64,000 nucleotides of DNA, taken from the NCBI GenBank assembly GCA_902589505.1, contig CACITE010000003.1, positions 35,712-99,711 of the forward strand. The letters are read 5' to 3'. Source of the DNA: an uncultured Pelagibacteraceae bacterium (GTDB lineage Bacteria > Pseudomonadota > Alphaproteobacteria > Pelagibacterales > Pelagibacteraceae). Below the pieces are notes generated by a model. It was not told the origin of the DNA, searched no databases, and saw only the letters and a list, made by a program, of their open reading frames with translations. The translations under genes were made by a program, and so were the position numbers. Shown piece after piece: positions 8,548 to 16,081 of the stretch. Numbering within the stretch: position 1 is the stretch's first letter; each line of letters begins with the position of its first letter.

Positions 8548-9180
8548 TTAGTTCGGTATATCATCAATATTTGGGTATGGCTTTAATGAATCCTTTTCAA
8601 TAATTTTTTCAACTAGTTGATCAAAATTACCCAAATTTAAAGAATTTTCATTATTGGTATTTTTTAACATAATTTTTTCATTTTGATCTGTCTTTTTTTC
8701 AATTTTTTCAACCTTAGTAACCTTTTTAGACTTCTTATTTTCTTTTACATCTATTTCTATTTTTTTAGCTAACTCTTTTTCTTCTTTTATCCTTCTTTTT
8801 TCTTCTAATTTAGCTTGTTTAGCCAGCTCTTTTTCTTCTCTAATTCTTCTTTTTTCTTCTAATTTAGCTTGTTTGGCCAGTACCTTTTCTTCTCTAACTT
8901 TTCTTTTTTCTTCTAATTTGGTTTGTTTAGCCAGTTCTTTTTCATCTTTTATTCTTTTTTTTTCATTTATTGATGCCTGCTTAATAATGTTTTCAATTTC
9001 TGAATTATTTTTATTTTTCTTTTTATCTATTTTCTTAATTTCAACAATCATAGTTTTTTTAAAATATGCTTCTTTTTCTTTATTATTTATACAAGGGTGA
9101 TCGCCACACCAAAAAACATTTTTTTTTGCAGAACAAGTAGCTAAAAGTAAAAAAAATAGAATATAAAAAAAAATTTTCAT
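8548..9180 (-). CDS. Putative lipoprotein with Lys/Glu-rich coiled-coil repeats
   Basis: The 210-residue protein starts with a short signal peptide ending in LLLATC|SAKK, a lipobox, so Cys16 is probably lipidated. Residues 25-30 form a CGDHPC motif that could make a disulfide. Residues 65-140 are a charged helical stretch with three 18-residue repeats, then a low-complexity Lys/Glu tail. I do not recognise a named family. A periplasmic, envelope-anchored coiled-coil structural role is possible but unproven. Its start overlaps the argC stop by ATGA and hom follows 5 bp later, so it is embedded in a metabolic operon. Confidence 0.7.
   Translation of the reverse strand: MKIFFYILFFLLLATCSAKKNVFWCGDHPCINNKEKEAYFKKTMIVEIKKIDKKKNKNNSEIENIIKQASINEKKRIKDEKELAKQTKLEEKRKVREEKVLAKQAKLEEKRRIREEKELAKQAKLEEKRRIKEEKELAKKIEIDVKENKKSKKVTKVEKIEKKTDQNEKIMLKNTNNENSLNLGNFDQLVEKIIEKDSLKPYPNIDDIPN
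8773..8934 (-). repeat. Three tandem 54-bp in-frame repeats
   Basis: Inside the lipoprotein gene three consecutive 18-codon units encode LAKQTKLEEKRKVREEKV, LAKQAKLEEKRRIREEKE and LAKQAKLEEKRRIKEEKE (residues 83-136). The units are nearly identical at protein and DNA level. A partial degenerate copy precedes and another follows them. This pattern fits recent slipped-strand or unequal-recombination expansion of a coiled-coil rod. Confidence 0.9.
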
Positions 9181-10202
9181 ACCAAACCCATATTTTCTCT
9201 TAATTTACATGCTATATTCATATTTTGGACCGCCTGACCTGACGCACCCTTAATTAAATTATCTAGAGCAGATATTATAATAATTTTTTTTTCCGATCTA
9301 TTTTCACATACGGATATATTACAATAATTAGTATTCATAACATCGCCTGTTCCAATTGGAGTATTAAATTTGGCTATTTTAACAAAAAAATTTTTTTTAT
9401 GATATTTTTTTAAAAATTTATATATTTTAAAAGCGCTGCTTGCTCCTTTTGTGTTGATGTATATAGTTGATAAAATTCCTCTAAATGTAGGAATAATATG
9501 AGGAGTAAATGTTATTTTAATTTTTCTTTTAGATACTTTTGAAAACTCTTGTTCAATTTCTGCCGTGTGCCTGTGTCCACCTACTCCATAAGCTGATATT
9601 GAATTATGTATATATTTTGTATTAAATCTTTTTTTAATATTTCTTCCGGCACCAGAATAACCAGACTTCGAGTCAATTATAATGCTATTTAAGTCAATCA
9701 TTTTTTTTTTAATTAAGGGTATTAAAGGCAATTGTATAGATGTTGGGTAACATCCCGGGCATGATATTATATTATATTTTCTTAAATAATTTCTTGAAAA
9801 TTCACTAATTGCGTACAATGATTTATTAATTAACTTTTTGGATTTATGATCAGCTCCGTACCATTTTTTATACAATTTATAATTTTCAATTCTAAAATCC
9901 GCTGACAAGTCAATAAGTTTTATACGGTTAGGTAAAATGTTTGCAATTTTTTGAGCCTCTCCATTAGGTAAAGCTGTAAACAAAATATCAATTTTTTCCC
10001 ATTGTACATACTTGATATTAGTAATTGTAGGTAATTTTTTTTTTGATAGAGATTTATCAAAGTCAAAAATTTTTTTACCAATTGATTTACTAGCGCAAAG
10101 ATATAAAATTTTAGCTTTTGGGTGTTTTAATAAAATTTTAATTAGCTCAATACCGACATATCCAGTGGCACCTGCTATAGCTATATTTAATGAATCTTTC
10201 AT
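9177..10202 (-). CDS. argC: N-acetyl-gamma-glutamyl-phosphate reductase
   Basis: ArgC performs the NADPH-dependent third step of arginine biosynthesis, giving N-acetylglutamate semialdehyde. The 341-residue protein has an N-terminal Rossmann motif (IAIAGATGYVGIELIKIL), the catalytic cysteine in SCPGCYPTSIQLPLIPL, DSKSGYSGAGR and a late histidine region (YGVGGHRHTAEIEQE). It lies downstream of rpsI, a common alphaproteobacterial arrangement, and its TGA overlaps the ATG of the lipoprotein gene. Confidence 0.96.
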   Translation of the reverse strand: MKDSLNIAIAGATGYVGIELIKILLKHPKAKILYLCASKSIGKKIFDFDKSLSKKKLPTITNIKYVQWEKIDILFTALPNGEAQKIANILPNRIKLIDLSADFRIENYKLYKKWYGADHKSKKLINKSLYAISEFSRNYLRKYNIISCPGCYPTSIQLPLIPLIKKKMIDLNSIIIDSKSGYSGAGRNIKKRFNTKYIHNSISAYGVGGHRHTAEIEQEFSKVSKRKIKITFTPHIIPTFRGILSTIYINTKGASSAFKIYKFLKKYHKKNFFVKIAKFNTPIGTGDVMNTNYCNISVCENRSEKKIIIISALDNLIKGASGQAVQNMNIACKLRENMGLV

Positions 10203-10255
10203 TTTGAATATTATATCAACTATTGTTCTTAAGATATATTGTAATTAATAAAGAC

Positions 10256-10696
10256 TTATCTTTTAGAAAATTGAAATCTTCTTCTTGCTTTTCTGTGACC
10301 GTATTTTTTACGCTCTACCGCTCTTGAATCTCTAGTAGTTAATTTTGCTTTTTTTAACGCCTGTTTAAGATCAGGCTCCAATTCTGCTACTGCTCTTGCT
10401 ATACCATGTACAATTGCACCTGCCTGACCTGTAAGCCCCCCGCCTTTAACTGAACACCTAACATCAAATTCGTTTTCCCTTTTTACTATAGCAAAAGGTC
10501 TAAATATAGCGGTTTGTAAATTTTGTTTTTTAAAATAATCATTAATCAATTTCCCATTAATATGAATTTTTCCTGAGCCTTTTTTTAACCAAACCTTAGC
10601 TATTGAAGTTTTTCGTCTTCCAGTAGCATATTTTGAATCTTTGAAGTCTAATTTTATTTTGTTATCAACAGCTTGGTTATTTATTGAACTTTCCAT
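10256..10696 (-). CDS. rpsI: 30S ribosomal protein S9
   Basis: Small-subunit protein whose basic tail reaches the P site. The 146-residue product has YATGRRKTSIAKVWLKKGSG at the start of the S9 fold, GGGLTGQAGAIVHGIARA in the core and the conserved C terminus KKYGHRKARRRFQFSKR. About 15 extra N-terminal residues precede the domain compared with the shortest homologues. It follows rplM by 10 bp in the usual rplM-rpsI pair. Confidence 0.98.
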   Translation of the reverse strand: MESSINNQAVDNKIKLDFKDSKYATGRRKTSIAKVWLKKGSGKIHINGKLINDYFKKQNLQTAIFRPFAIVKRENEFDVRCSVKGGGLTGQAGAIVHGIARAVAELEPDLKQALKKAKLTTRDSRAVERKKYGHRKARRRFQFSKR

Positions 10697-10706
10697 ATTT
10701 TATAAA

Positions 10707-11168
10707 TTATATACTTAAAACACTATTTTTAGAATTCATTTTTGCAAAATCAATAGTTTTTGGACTTTGCGATTCATGTGGATGAGATGTCCCTTTATAA
10801 ATTTTTAGATTAGAAAGCTGTTTTTTCGCTAAAGGACCTGTTGGAAGCATTCTTTTAACAGCTAGCTTTAAAATTTCTTCAGGTTTATTGTTAATTAATT
10901 TATATGGAGAAGTAGATTTAATTCCTCCTGGATGACCAGTGTGTCTGTAATAAACTTTATTATTAAATTTTTTTCCTGTAAATTTTATTTTTTCTATATT
11001 TGTAACAATTACAAAGCTTCCATGATCCATGTACGGAGTATATTGAGTCACGTTTTTACCTCTTAAGACTTTAGATATATATGCAGCCAGTCTTCCAACT
11101 ACTGCGTTTTCGGCATTAATCAGCACCCAGTTTTTTTTTAAATCTTTTTTTTTAATAAAACTTGTCAT
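10707..11168 (-). CDS. rplM: 50S ribosomal protein L13
   Basis: Early-assembly large-subunit protein. The core motifs are WVLINAENAVVGRLAAYISK, YTPYMDHGSFVIVTN, HTGHPGGIKS and AVKRMLPTGPLAKKQL. I place the start at the ATG at 11166-11168 (MTSFIKKKDLKKNW), which gives 153 residues and matches L13 family N termini. The open frame extends upstream to a TTG at 11210, but that stretch overlaps a candidate promoter and has no L13 similarity. Confidence 0.96.
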   Translation of the reverse strand: MTSFIKKKDLKKNWVLINAENAVVGRLAAYISKVLRGKNVTQYTPYMDHGSFVIVTNIEKIKFTGKKFNNKVYYRHTGHPGGIKSTSPYKLINNKPEEILKLAVKRMLPTGPLAKKQLSNLKIYKGTSHPHESQSPKTIDFAKMNSKNSVLSI

Positions 11169-11181
11169 TCTAATTCGCGCA

Positions 11182-11210
11182 TAAGTACTTGTATTTGTAA
11201 ATAAAGTCAA
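11182..11210 (-). promoter_or_regulatory. Putative rplM-rpsI promoter
   Basis: On the minus strand TTGACT (11205-11210) and TACTTA (11182-11187) are 17 bp apart and end 14 bp before the rplM ATG. The -35 matches 5/6; the -10 is weak. This lies in the divergent region shared with metY. Confidence 0.4.
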
Positions 11211-11260
11211 ATTTATTTAGCTAATAATAGTCCTATACAAACCCCCCTTTTTTTAGTCTA

Positions 11261-12607
11261 ATGAGATTAACAGAAAAAATGACAAAAACTATAAAGAATC
11301 CGGAAACAATCGCTCTTCATGGAGGAGAGTATAGAAGTGATCCGGCAACAACTGCGGTAGCAGTTCCAATATACAGAACGACTTCCTATCAGTTTAAAAA
11401 TACAGATACAGCTGCAAATCTTTTTGCATTAAAAGAATTTGGAAATATTTACACACGTATAATGAATCCAACAAATGATGTCCTTGAAAAAAGAGTAGCT
11501 GCTCTTGAGGGAGGGTTAGCTTGTGTAACAGTAGGATCAGGTCAAGCTGCTTCTACTTTTGCTATTACAAATGTTTGCCAATCAGGGGACAACTTTATTA
11601 GCTCTACAGATTTATACGGTGGCACCGTAAACTTATTTACTCATACATTAAAGAAATTAGGCATAGAGGTTAGATACGCTGATCCAGCAGATCCTAAAAA
11701 TTTTGAAAAACTAATAGATGATAAAACAAGATGTATATATGCTGAAACTTTACCAAATCCATATCTGCGAGTTTTTCCTATTAAGGAAGTTTCTGATATA
11801 GGTAGAAAATATAATATTCCTTTAATTATGGATAATACAGCTTCACCAGTTATATGTAGACCTATAGAGCATGGCGCCGCTGTAGTAATACATTCATTAA
11901 CTAAATTTATTGGGGGACATGGAACAGTAATTGGAGGCTGTTTAGTTGATGGCGGAAATTTTGACTGGACTGCAAATCCAAAAAGACAACCTTTGTTTAA
12001 TGAACCCGACGCAAGCTATGGAGGTGCAGTTTGGGGAAAAGTTGTTCCTGAGCTTACCGGAGCAAATGTAGCTTATGCTGTACGTGCGAGAGTAGTATTG
12101 TTAAGAGATTTAGGTTCTGCTTTAGCTCCAGATAATGCTTTTGGAATTATACAAGGTTTAGAAACTGTGGCGGTAAGAATGAAACAACATTGCTCTAATG
12201 CTGAAAAAGCAGTCGCCTTTCTCAAACAACATAAAAATGTTGATAGAGTGATTTACCCAACCTTACACAAAGGAGAGATTGGAGCAAGAGCGAAAAAATA
12301 TTTTAAAGGTGGAAATGGTGCTTTAGTTGGTATTGAGGTTAAGGGCGGCGTTGAATCTGGAAAAAAATTTATTGAATCGCTCAAAATGTTTTATCATGTA
12401 GCAAACATAGGTGATGCTAGAAGTTTAGCTATTCATCCCGCTACAACTACACATAGTCAATTAACAGAAGAAGAACTACTTGCAGCTGGTGTTACACCTG
12501 GCTATGTAAGACTATCAATAGGTATAGAGCATCCTGACGATATAATTGCTGATCTTGATCAAGCATTAATAGCTTCTGGTAAAGCCAAGCTTAAAGCCGT
12601 TAGCTAA
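11261..12607 (+). CDS. metY: O-acetylhomoserine sulfhydrylase / Cys-Met PLP enzyme
   Basis: A PLP-dependent gamma-replacement enzyme that would join sulfide or methanethiol to O-acylhomoserine. The 448-residue protein has ETIALHGGE and PIYRTTSYQF at the start, YTRIMNPTNDVLEKRVAALE and GSGQAA for cofactor binding, and VVIHSLTKFIGGHGTVIGG, where the Lys forms the Schiff base. SLAIHPATTTHSQLTEEE and GVTPGYVRLSIGIEHPDDII complete the family signature. The long insertion around FNEPDASYGG is typical of MetY rather than MetB/MetC. The ATG at 11261 is used; an ATG at 11279 is equally possible. Codons here are slightly less AT-biased than in neighbours, as in many highly expressed genes. A leader riboswitch is plausible by analogy to SAR11 but I could not recognise one. 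Confidence 0.93.
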   Translation: MRLTEKMTKTIKNPETIALHGGEYRSDPATTAVAVPIYRTTSYQFKNTDTAANLFALKEFGNIYTRIMNPTNDVLEKRVAALEGGLACVTVGSGQAASTFAITNVCQSGDNFISSTDLYGGTVNLFTHTLKKLGIEVRYADPADPKNFEKLIDDKTRCIYAETLPNPYLRVFPIKEVSDIGRKYNIPLIMDNTASPVICRPIEHGAAVVIHSLTKFIGGHGTVIGGCLVDGGNFDWTANPKRQPLFNEPDASYGGAVWGKVVPELTGANVAYAVRARVVLLRDLGSALAPDNAFGIIQGLETVAVRMKQHCSNAEKAVAFLKQHKNVDRVIYPTLHKGEIGARAKKYFKGGNGALVGIEVKGGVESGKKFIESLKMFYHVANIGDARSLAIHPATTTHSQLTEEELLAAGVTPGYVRLSIGIEHPDDIIADLDQALIASGKAKLKAVS

Positions 12608-13640
12608 AATTAGAATTTTTATATACAAGCAGTAAAGCACTAGAAATTAATATAATCGAACCAATTTGATGTATAGATGCAAAAAATATTTGTGCACCTG
12701 ATAATATAGTAAGTACACCCAAAAAAATTTGTAAAAAAAGAGATATAAAAATAATAAAGCAAATTCTTTTTAAATGATTAAATTTATCATTTTTATATAT
12801 GTTAAAAACAATTAAAAAAAATATGAAAATTATTAAATAAGCAATATTTCTATGTATAAACTGAACAATTGATGGAATTTCTAAAGCATTTAAAGAAAAT
12901 AATTCATTTATATTAGCATCATTAGGAAAATAATTTCCATTCATTAAAGGCCAAGATTGATAAATTTTACCAGCATCTAAGCCCGAAACTAAAGCTCCAG
13001 TTCCTATTTGAATAATTATTGTAAATAAAAAAATAACAGGTAAATAATATGGAATATTATTTAAAGGTAGATCTTTTTTTTTGTTTTGTAGAATTAAAAA
13101 ATTCCATAATAGTAAAATATATATGATAAAAGCTAAAATTAAATGAAGAGAAAGACGATAATGACTCACGTCAATTCTTTCAGTTAAACCGCTTGACACC
13201 ATATACCAACCAATAAAACCTTGTAAAATTATAAGAAACAAAATTAAATAAAATGAAAAAAATTCATTTTTTTTAATAAATTTTTTATAAGTAAAAATTA
13301 TCAATGGTATTAAATATGCAAGTCCAATAAGACGTCCCAGAATTCTGTGAATATATTCCCACCAATATATAGTTTTAAAATCACTTAATGTCATATTGTA
13401 GTTTTGCAGTTTATATTCAGGAATTTTTTTATATAAGTTGAATGCATTGTTCCAATCGTCAAGTGTGAGTGGCGGTAATACGCCTACGAATAAATCCCAT
13501 TTTGTAATAGATAGTCCAGAATCTGTTAATCTTGTTAAACCACCAATTACAATCATTAAAGCAACAAGAAAAGTTATTAACAGAAGCCAGTACGAAATAA
13601 TAATTTTTTTATTTTCTTGAAGCATAAAACTAATATACAT
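12600..13640 (-). CDS. ctaA: Heme A synthase (COX15/CtaA)
   Basis: This membrane enzyme oxidises the C8 methyl of heme O to give heme A for cytochrome aa3 oxidase. The 346-residue protein has about eight transmembrane helices. Motifs include GGLTRLTDSGLSITKWDLF near the N terminus, YWWEYIHRILGRLIGL with a heme-ligand His, HYRLSLHLILAF, QFIHRNIAYLI and a late SIHQIGS histidine. This is the alphaproteobacterial/mitochondrial type 2 form. The listed start is the upstream ATG; an in-frame ATG at 13625 (MLQENKK) is equally credible. It converges on metY with an 8-bp overlap. Confidence 0.95.
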   Translation of the reverse strand: MYISFMLQENKKIIISYWLLLITFLVALMIVIGGLTRLTDSGLSITKWDLFVGVLPPLTLDDWNNAFNLYKKIPEYKLQNYNMTLSDFKTIYWWEYIHRILGRLIGLAYLIPLIIFTYKKFIKKNEFFSFYLILFLIILQGFIGWYMVSSGLTERIDVSHYRLSLHLILAFIIYILLLWNFLILQNKKKDLPLNNIPYYLPVIFLFTIIIQIGTGALVSGLDAGKIYQSWPLMNGNYFPNDANINELFSLNALEIPSIVQFIHRNIAYLIIFIFFLIVFNIYKNDKFNHLKRICFIIFISLFLQIFLGVLTILSGAQIFFASIHQIGSIILISSALLLVYKNSNFS

Positions 13641-13679
13641 ATCTATTTAATAAAAAAAAATTGTATTATTGTCACTATC

Positions 13680-13958
13680 ATGAATTATAAGAAATTATCT
13701 ATCGCTAGGAAAAAAATCGATCAAATCGATAATAAAATATTTCAATTAATAAAAAAAAGAACAAAAATAGTAAATCATATGTTAAAAATAAAAAATTTAA
13801 AAAAACAAATTATTGACCACAAAAGAATAAATGAAATTTTAAGAAATATTAAAAAAAAATCCTTAAAAAACAAAATAGATCCAAAAATTACCAATTCTAT
13901 ATGGAAAACTATGATTTGGAGCTATGTTAATTATCAAAAAAGAAAATTTAAAAAATAA
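13680..13958 (+). CDS. Chorismate mutase type II (AroQ fold)
   Basis: Chorismate mutase converts chorismate to prephenate for phenylalanine and tyrosine synthesis. The 92-residue product is a stand-alone AroQ helical domain: SIARKKIDQIDNKIFQLIKK opens helix 1, then an Arg/Lys-rich stretch, IIDHKRINEIL, and a final helix with SIWKTMIWSYVNYQKRKF. I chose the ATG at 13680 because the frame upstream begins at a TTG overlapping ctaA and adds non-family sequence. It is very lysine-rich. Product assignment rests on fold pattern and length. Confidence 0.8.
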   Translation: MNYKKLSIARKKIDQIDNKIFQLIKKRTKIVNHMLKIKNLKKQIIDHKRINEILRNIKKKSLKNKIDPKITNSIWKTMIWSYVNYQKRKFKK

Positions 13959-13963
13959 AAAAA

Positions 13964-14155
13964 TTATTTACTATGTGGAGGTAGTTTTTTTTCAACAAAC
14001 GTTTCATGTTTTCTTGTTACAGGATTATACTTTTTCATTTTTAACTTAACTTTTGCCTTTTCCCCTGCATTTGGTTTTTTTGTATAATAATAGTAAGCGC
14101 TATCGGGTTTATTCTCGGGCACCAAACGAATTTTTATTGATGTTTTTTTTGCCAT
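13964..14155 (-). CDS. rpmG: 50S ribosomal protein L33
   Basis: The 63-residue protein has the L33 pattern: KKTSIKIRLVPE, a YYYYTKKPNA strand and KMKKYNPVTRKHETFVEKKL at the C terminus. It lacks the four zinc-binding cysteines of C+ L33 forms, so it is the zinc-independent type. It is slightly longer than usual because of the segment NKPDSAYYYYT. The start overlaps the merR stop by one base (TAATG), so it sits at the end of the rpmF-plsX-ihfA-merR unit. Confidence 0.92.
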   Translation of the reverse strand: MAKKTSIKIRLVPENKPDSAYYYYTKKPNAGEKAKVKLKMKKYNPVTRKHETFVEKKLPPHSK

Positions 14156-14553
14156 TATTTAATTTTTTTTAACTCCTTAACAATTTTAGAAATATTTCTT
14201 AATTTATTTTTAATTATCTTAGTTGTGTCAAAAGTAGGACTATTTAAACCTATATTTATATTATCGTCAAGAGAATGTATATTTGTATCGTTTAATATTT
14301 TTTTGACACCTGTAATTGTTAAACCCTTCTCTTTTAATAAAAATTTTATATATTTGATAATTTTTAAGTTTTCTTTTGAATAATATCTTCTTCCACCAGC
14401 CTTTATTGTTGGTTTAATTTGCCTAAATTGAGTTTCCCAGTATCTAATAGTGTAAGTTTGAAGATTACCAGTTTTTTTATCAATTAATTCAAGTTCTTTA
14501 GCTACTTCGCCTATAGTTTTGTATGCATTATCAGTTTTATTATTCTCAATCAT
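14155..14553 (-). CDS. MerR-family transcriptional regulator
   Basis: The 132-residue protein has an N-terminal MerR winged-helix domain: IGEVAKELEL, TIRYWETQFRQIKPTIKAGG, RRYYSKENLKIIKYIKFLL and GLTITGVKKIL. The C-terminal region is short and has no cysteine pair or obvious ligand domain, so a metal-sensor role is unlikely. A MerR gene directly after ihfA is a conserved arrangement in alphaproteobacteria; its regulon is undefined. It overlaps ihfA by 8 bp and rpmG by 1 bp. Confidence 0.9.
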   Translation of the reverse strand: MIENNKTDNAYKTIGEVAKELELIDKKTGNLQTYTIRYWETQFRQIKPTIKAGGRRYYSKENLKIIKYIKFLLKEKGLTITGVKKILNDTNIHSLDDNINIGLNSPTFDTTKIIKNKLRNISKIVKELKKIK

Positions 14554-14842
14554 TTTTATTTAAATTTTCCTTAAGTAAAGATGATGCTTTAAATTTAACA
14601 ACTTTTCTTTGTGTAATTTTAGCTTCAATTTTAGTTTTAGGATTTCTTCCAATTCTCGCTTTCTTTTTTAATACACTAAAAGTACCAAAAGCAGAAATCT
14701 TAACTTTATTAGTTTTAATTATCTCTGAAATCAAAGTTTCAAAAAAGCTATCTACAATTTTAGACGATATATTTTTTGAAAATCCAACATTCTTATAAAT
14801 TTTATTTGCTAATTCTTTTCGATTAATGTTTTTTTTTAACAT
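14546..14842 (-). CDS. ihfA: Integration host factor subunit alpha
   Basis: A small DNA-bending protein of the HU/IHF family. The 98-residue product has the dimerisation helices (INRKELANKIYKNVGFSKNI), the KISAFGTFSVLKKKARIGRN arm base with the family signature, and the conserved RNPKT arm tip whose proline intercalates into DNA. Placement between plsX and merR supports alpha rather than beta or HU. The start ATG at 14840-14842 lies inside a perfect inverted repeat (14817-14851), listed separately. No Shine-Dalgarno sequence is evident. Confidence 0.92.
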   Translation of the reverse strand: MLKKNINRKELANKIYKNVGFSKNISSKIVDSFFETLISEIIKTNKVKISAFGTFSVLKKKARIGRNPKTKIEAKITQRKVVKFKASSLLKENLNKND

Positions 14843-14851
14843 TAATCGAAA
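14817..14851 (-). promoter_or_regulatory. Perfect 14-bp inverted repeat spanning the ihfA start codon
   Basis: Arms 14817-14830 and 14838-14851 are exact inverted copies (TTTCGATTAATGTT / AACATTAATCGAAA), separated by a 7-nt homopolymer (T on plus, A in the mRNA). In the transcript the ihfA AUG lies within the 5' arm, so a stable hairpin would hide the start codon. As DNA it is a 35-bp palindrome suitable for a dimeric repressor. The repeat is directly visible; either regulatory role is inferred. Confidence 0.7.
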
Positions 14852-14866
14852 TTATTATGGGCGACA

Positions 14867-15871
14867 TTAAGCGTCAACAGTAATTAAATTAGATTCTATC
14901 TTTTCAATTAAATTGGATTTAACAATTTTACTACAAACGTCTATCGAATGGGCGAATCCTATTGAATCAGTTGATCCATGACTCTTTACTACTGGAGCTT
15001 GCAGACCCAAAAAAATAGCCCCATTATATTTTCTTGGATCTAATTTATTTTTAAATTTTTTAAGTGAACTGTAGGAAAATAAAATTGAAATTTTGTTTAG
15101 TGATTTTTTTAAATTTTTAGTTATAAAATTTGCGGTACCCTCAGCTGTTTTAAGAGCAATGTTACCAGTAAATCCATCTGTTACTATTACATCTACATTA
15201 CCATCCATAATCTGGCTTCCTTCTATGTAGCCAGTAAAATTAAAATTTTTTATCTTACTTTCTTTTAATATTGAATAAGTTTTTTTCAAGATATCATTAC
15301 CTTTGATTTCTTCTAAACCTACATTTAATAAAGCAATTTTAGGTATATTTTTATCAAAAAGAGATTTGCTTAAAGCTGATCCCATGCAAGCAAAATCAAT
15401 TAAATTTTTTTCATTACATTCAATGTTGGCACCTAAATCAAGTACTACACCTACGCTATCCTCATTAGGCCATAAAGCTGCTAATGCCGGTTTGTTAATT
15501 CCATTTATAGTTTTTAAAAGAAGCCTTGATATAACTAATAAAGCTCCAGTATTACCAGCAGAAAGACAAATATCTGTTTTTTTTTCTTTTAGCGATTCAA
15601 TAGCTTTCCACATACTAGTTTCCTTGCTTTTTTTTGCAGCCGCAAGTGGACTTTCTTTATCAGAAATTAAATCATCAGAGTTTATAATCTCGCAGTTTTT
15701 TTCTATCATACTTCTTTTTTTAATTTCATTTTCTAATAATTCTTTTTTTCCATATAAATAAAAGAAATTTTCCTTATTATTTTTTAATGACATTTCAATA
15801 CCATCGATAACTTTATTTGGTGAATTTTCGCCACCCATTGCATCTACAGCAATATTAATTTTTCTAGACAT
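14867..15871 (-). CDS. plsX: Phosphate acyltransferase PlsX
   Basis: PlsX converts acyl-ACP and phosphate to acyl-phosphate, the donor for PlsY in phosphatidic acid synthesis; plsY is also in this window at 51422. The 334-residue protein has IAVDAMGGENSPNKVIDGIE, SDKESPLAAAKKSKETSMWK, CLSAGNTGALL and DVIVTDGFTGNIALKTAEG. It follows rpmF as in most proteobacteria. ihfA begins 24 bp after its stop, where fabH would usually be found. Confidence 0.96.
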   Translation of the reverse strand: MSRKINIAVDAMGGENSPNKVIDGIEMSLKNNKENFFYLYGKKELLENEIKKRSMIEKNCEIINSDDLISDKESPLAAAKKSKETSMWKAIESLKEKKTDICLSAGNTGALLVISRLLLKTINGINKPALAALWPNEDSVGVVLDLGANIECNEKNLIDFACMGSALSKSLFDKNIPKIALLNVGLEEIKGNDILKKTYSILKESKIKNFNFTGYIEGSQIMDGNVDVIVTDGFTGNIALKTAEGTANFITKNLKKSLNKISILFSYSSLKKFKNKLDPRKYNGAIFLGLQAPVVKSHGSTDSIGFAHSIDVCSKIVKSNLIEKIESNLITVDA

Positions 15872-15889
15872 AGATATATTTGAGATATT

Positions 15890-16069
15890 TTATTTCTTCG
15901 GCTCTAAAATTTGTTTACCGTTATAAAGACCTGTTTTTAAATCCACGTGATGGGAAAGTCTAAACTCGCCAGTTTTTTTATCTTCAACAATATTAGGAGT
16001 CACAATTTTGTGATGCGATCTCCTTTTGTTTCTTCTAGATTTAGACGTTTTTCGTTTTGGTACAGCCAT
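15890..16069 (-). CDS. rpmF: 50S ribosomal protein L32
   Basis: The minus strand encodes 59 residues beginning [20 protein letters not shown], the L32 signature, and ending [12 protein letters not shown]. The zinc cysteines of the C+ form are absent. The ATG is at 16067-16069 and the TAA at 15890-15892. It lies 12 bp downstream of the bc1 chaperone gene and 18 bp upstream of plsX, the standard rpmF-plsX pairing. Confidence 0.95.
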   Translation of the reverse strand: MAVPKRKTSKSRRNKRRSHHKIVTPNIVEDKKTGEFRLSHHVDLKTGLYNGKQILEPKK

Positions 16070-16081
16070 TGTATATGTATA

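Noticed and set aside
8773..8934. Tandem repeats as a CRISPR array
   Set aside because: Repeats are contiguous, in frame and coding, with no spacers.
11169..11210. Longer L13 starting at TTG 11210
   Set aside because: The extra residues overlap a candidate promoter and do not match L13; the ATG at 11168 gives the family N terminus.
11169..11300. SAM-II or SAM-V riboswitch upstream of metY
   Set aside because: SAR11 metY genes can carry SAM-V leaders, but I could not build a convincing pseudoknot or recover the conserved core by eye; a covariance search is needed, so it is not listed as a feature.
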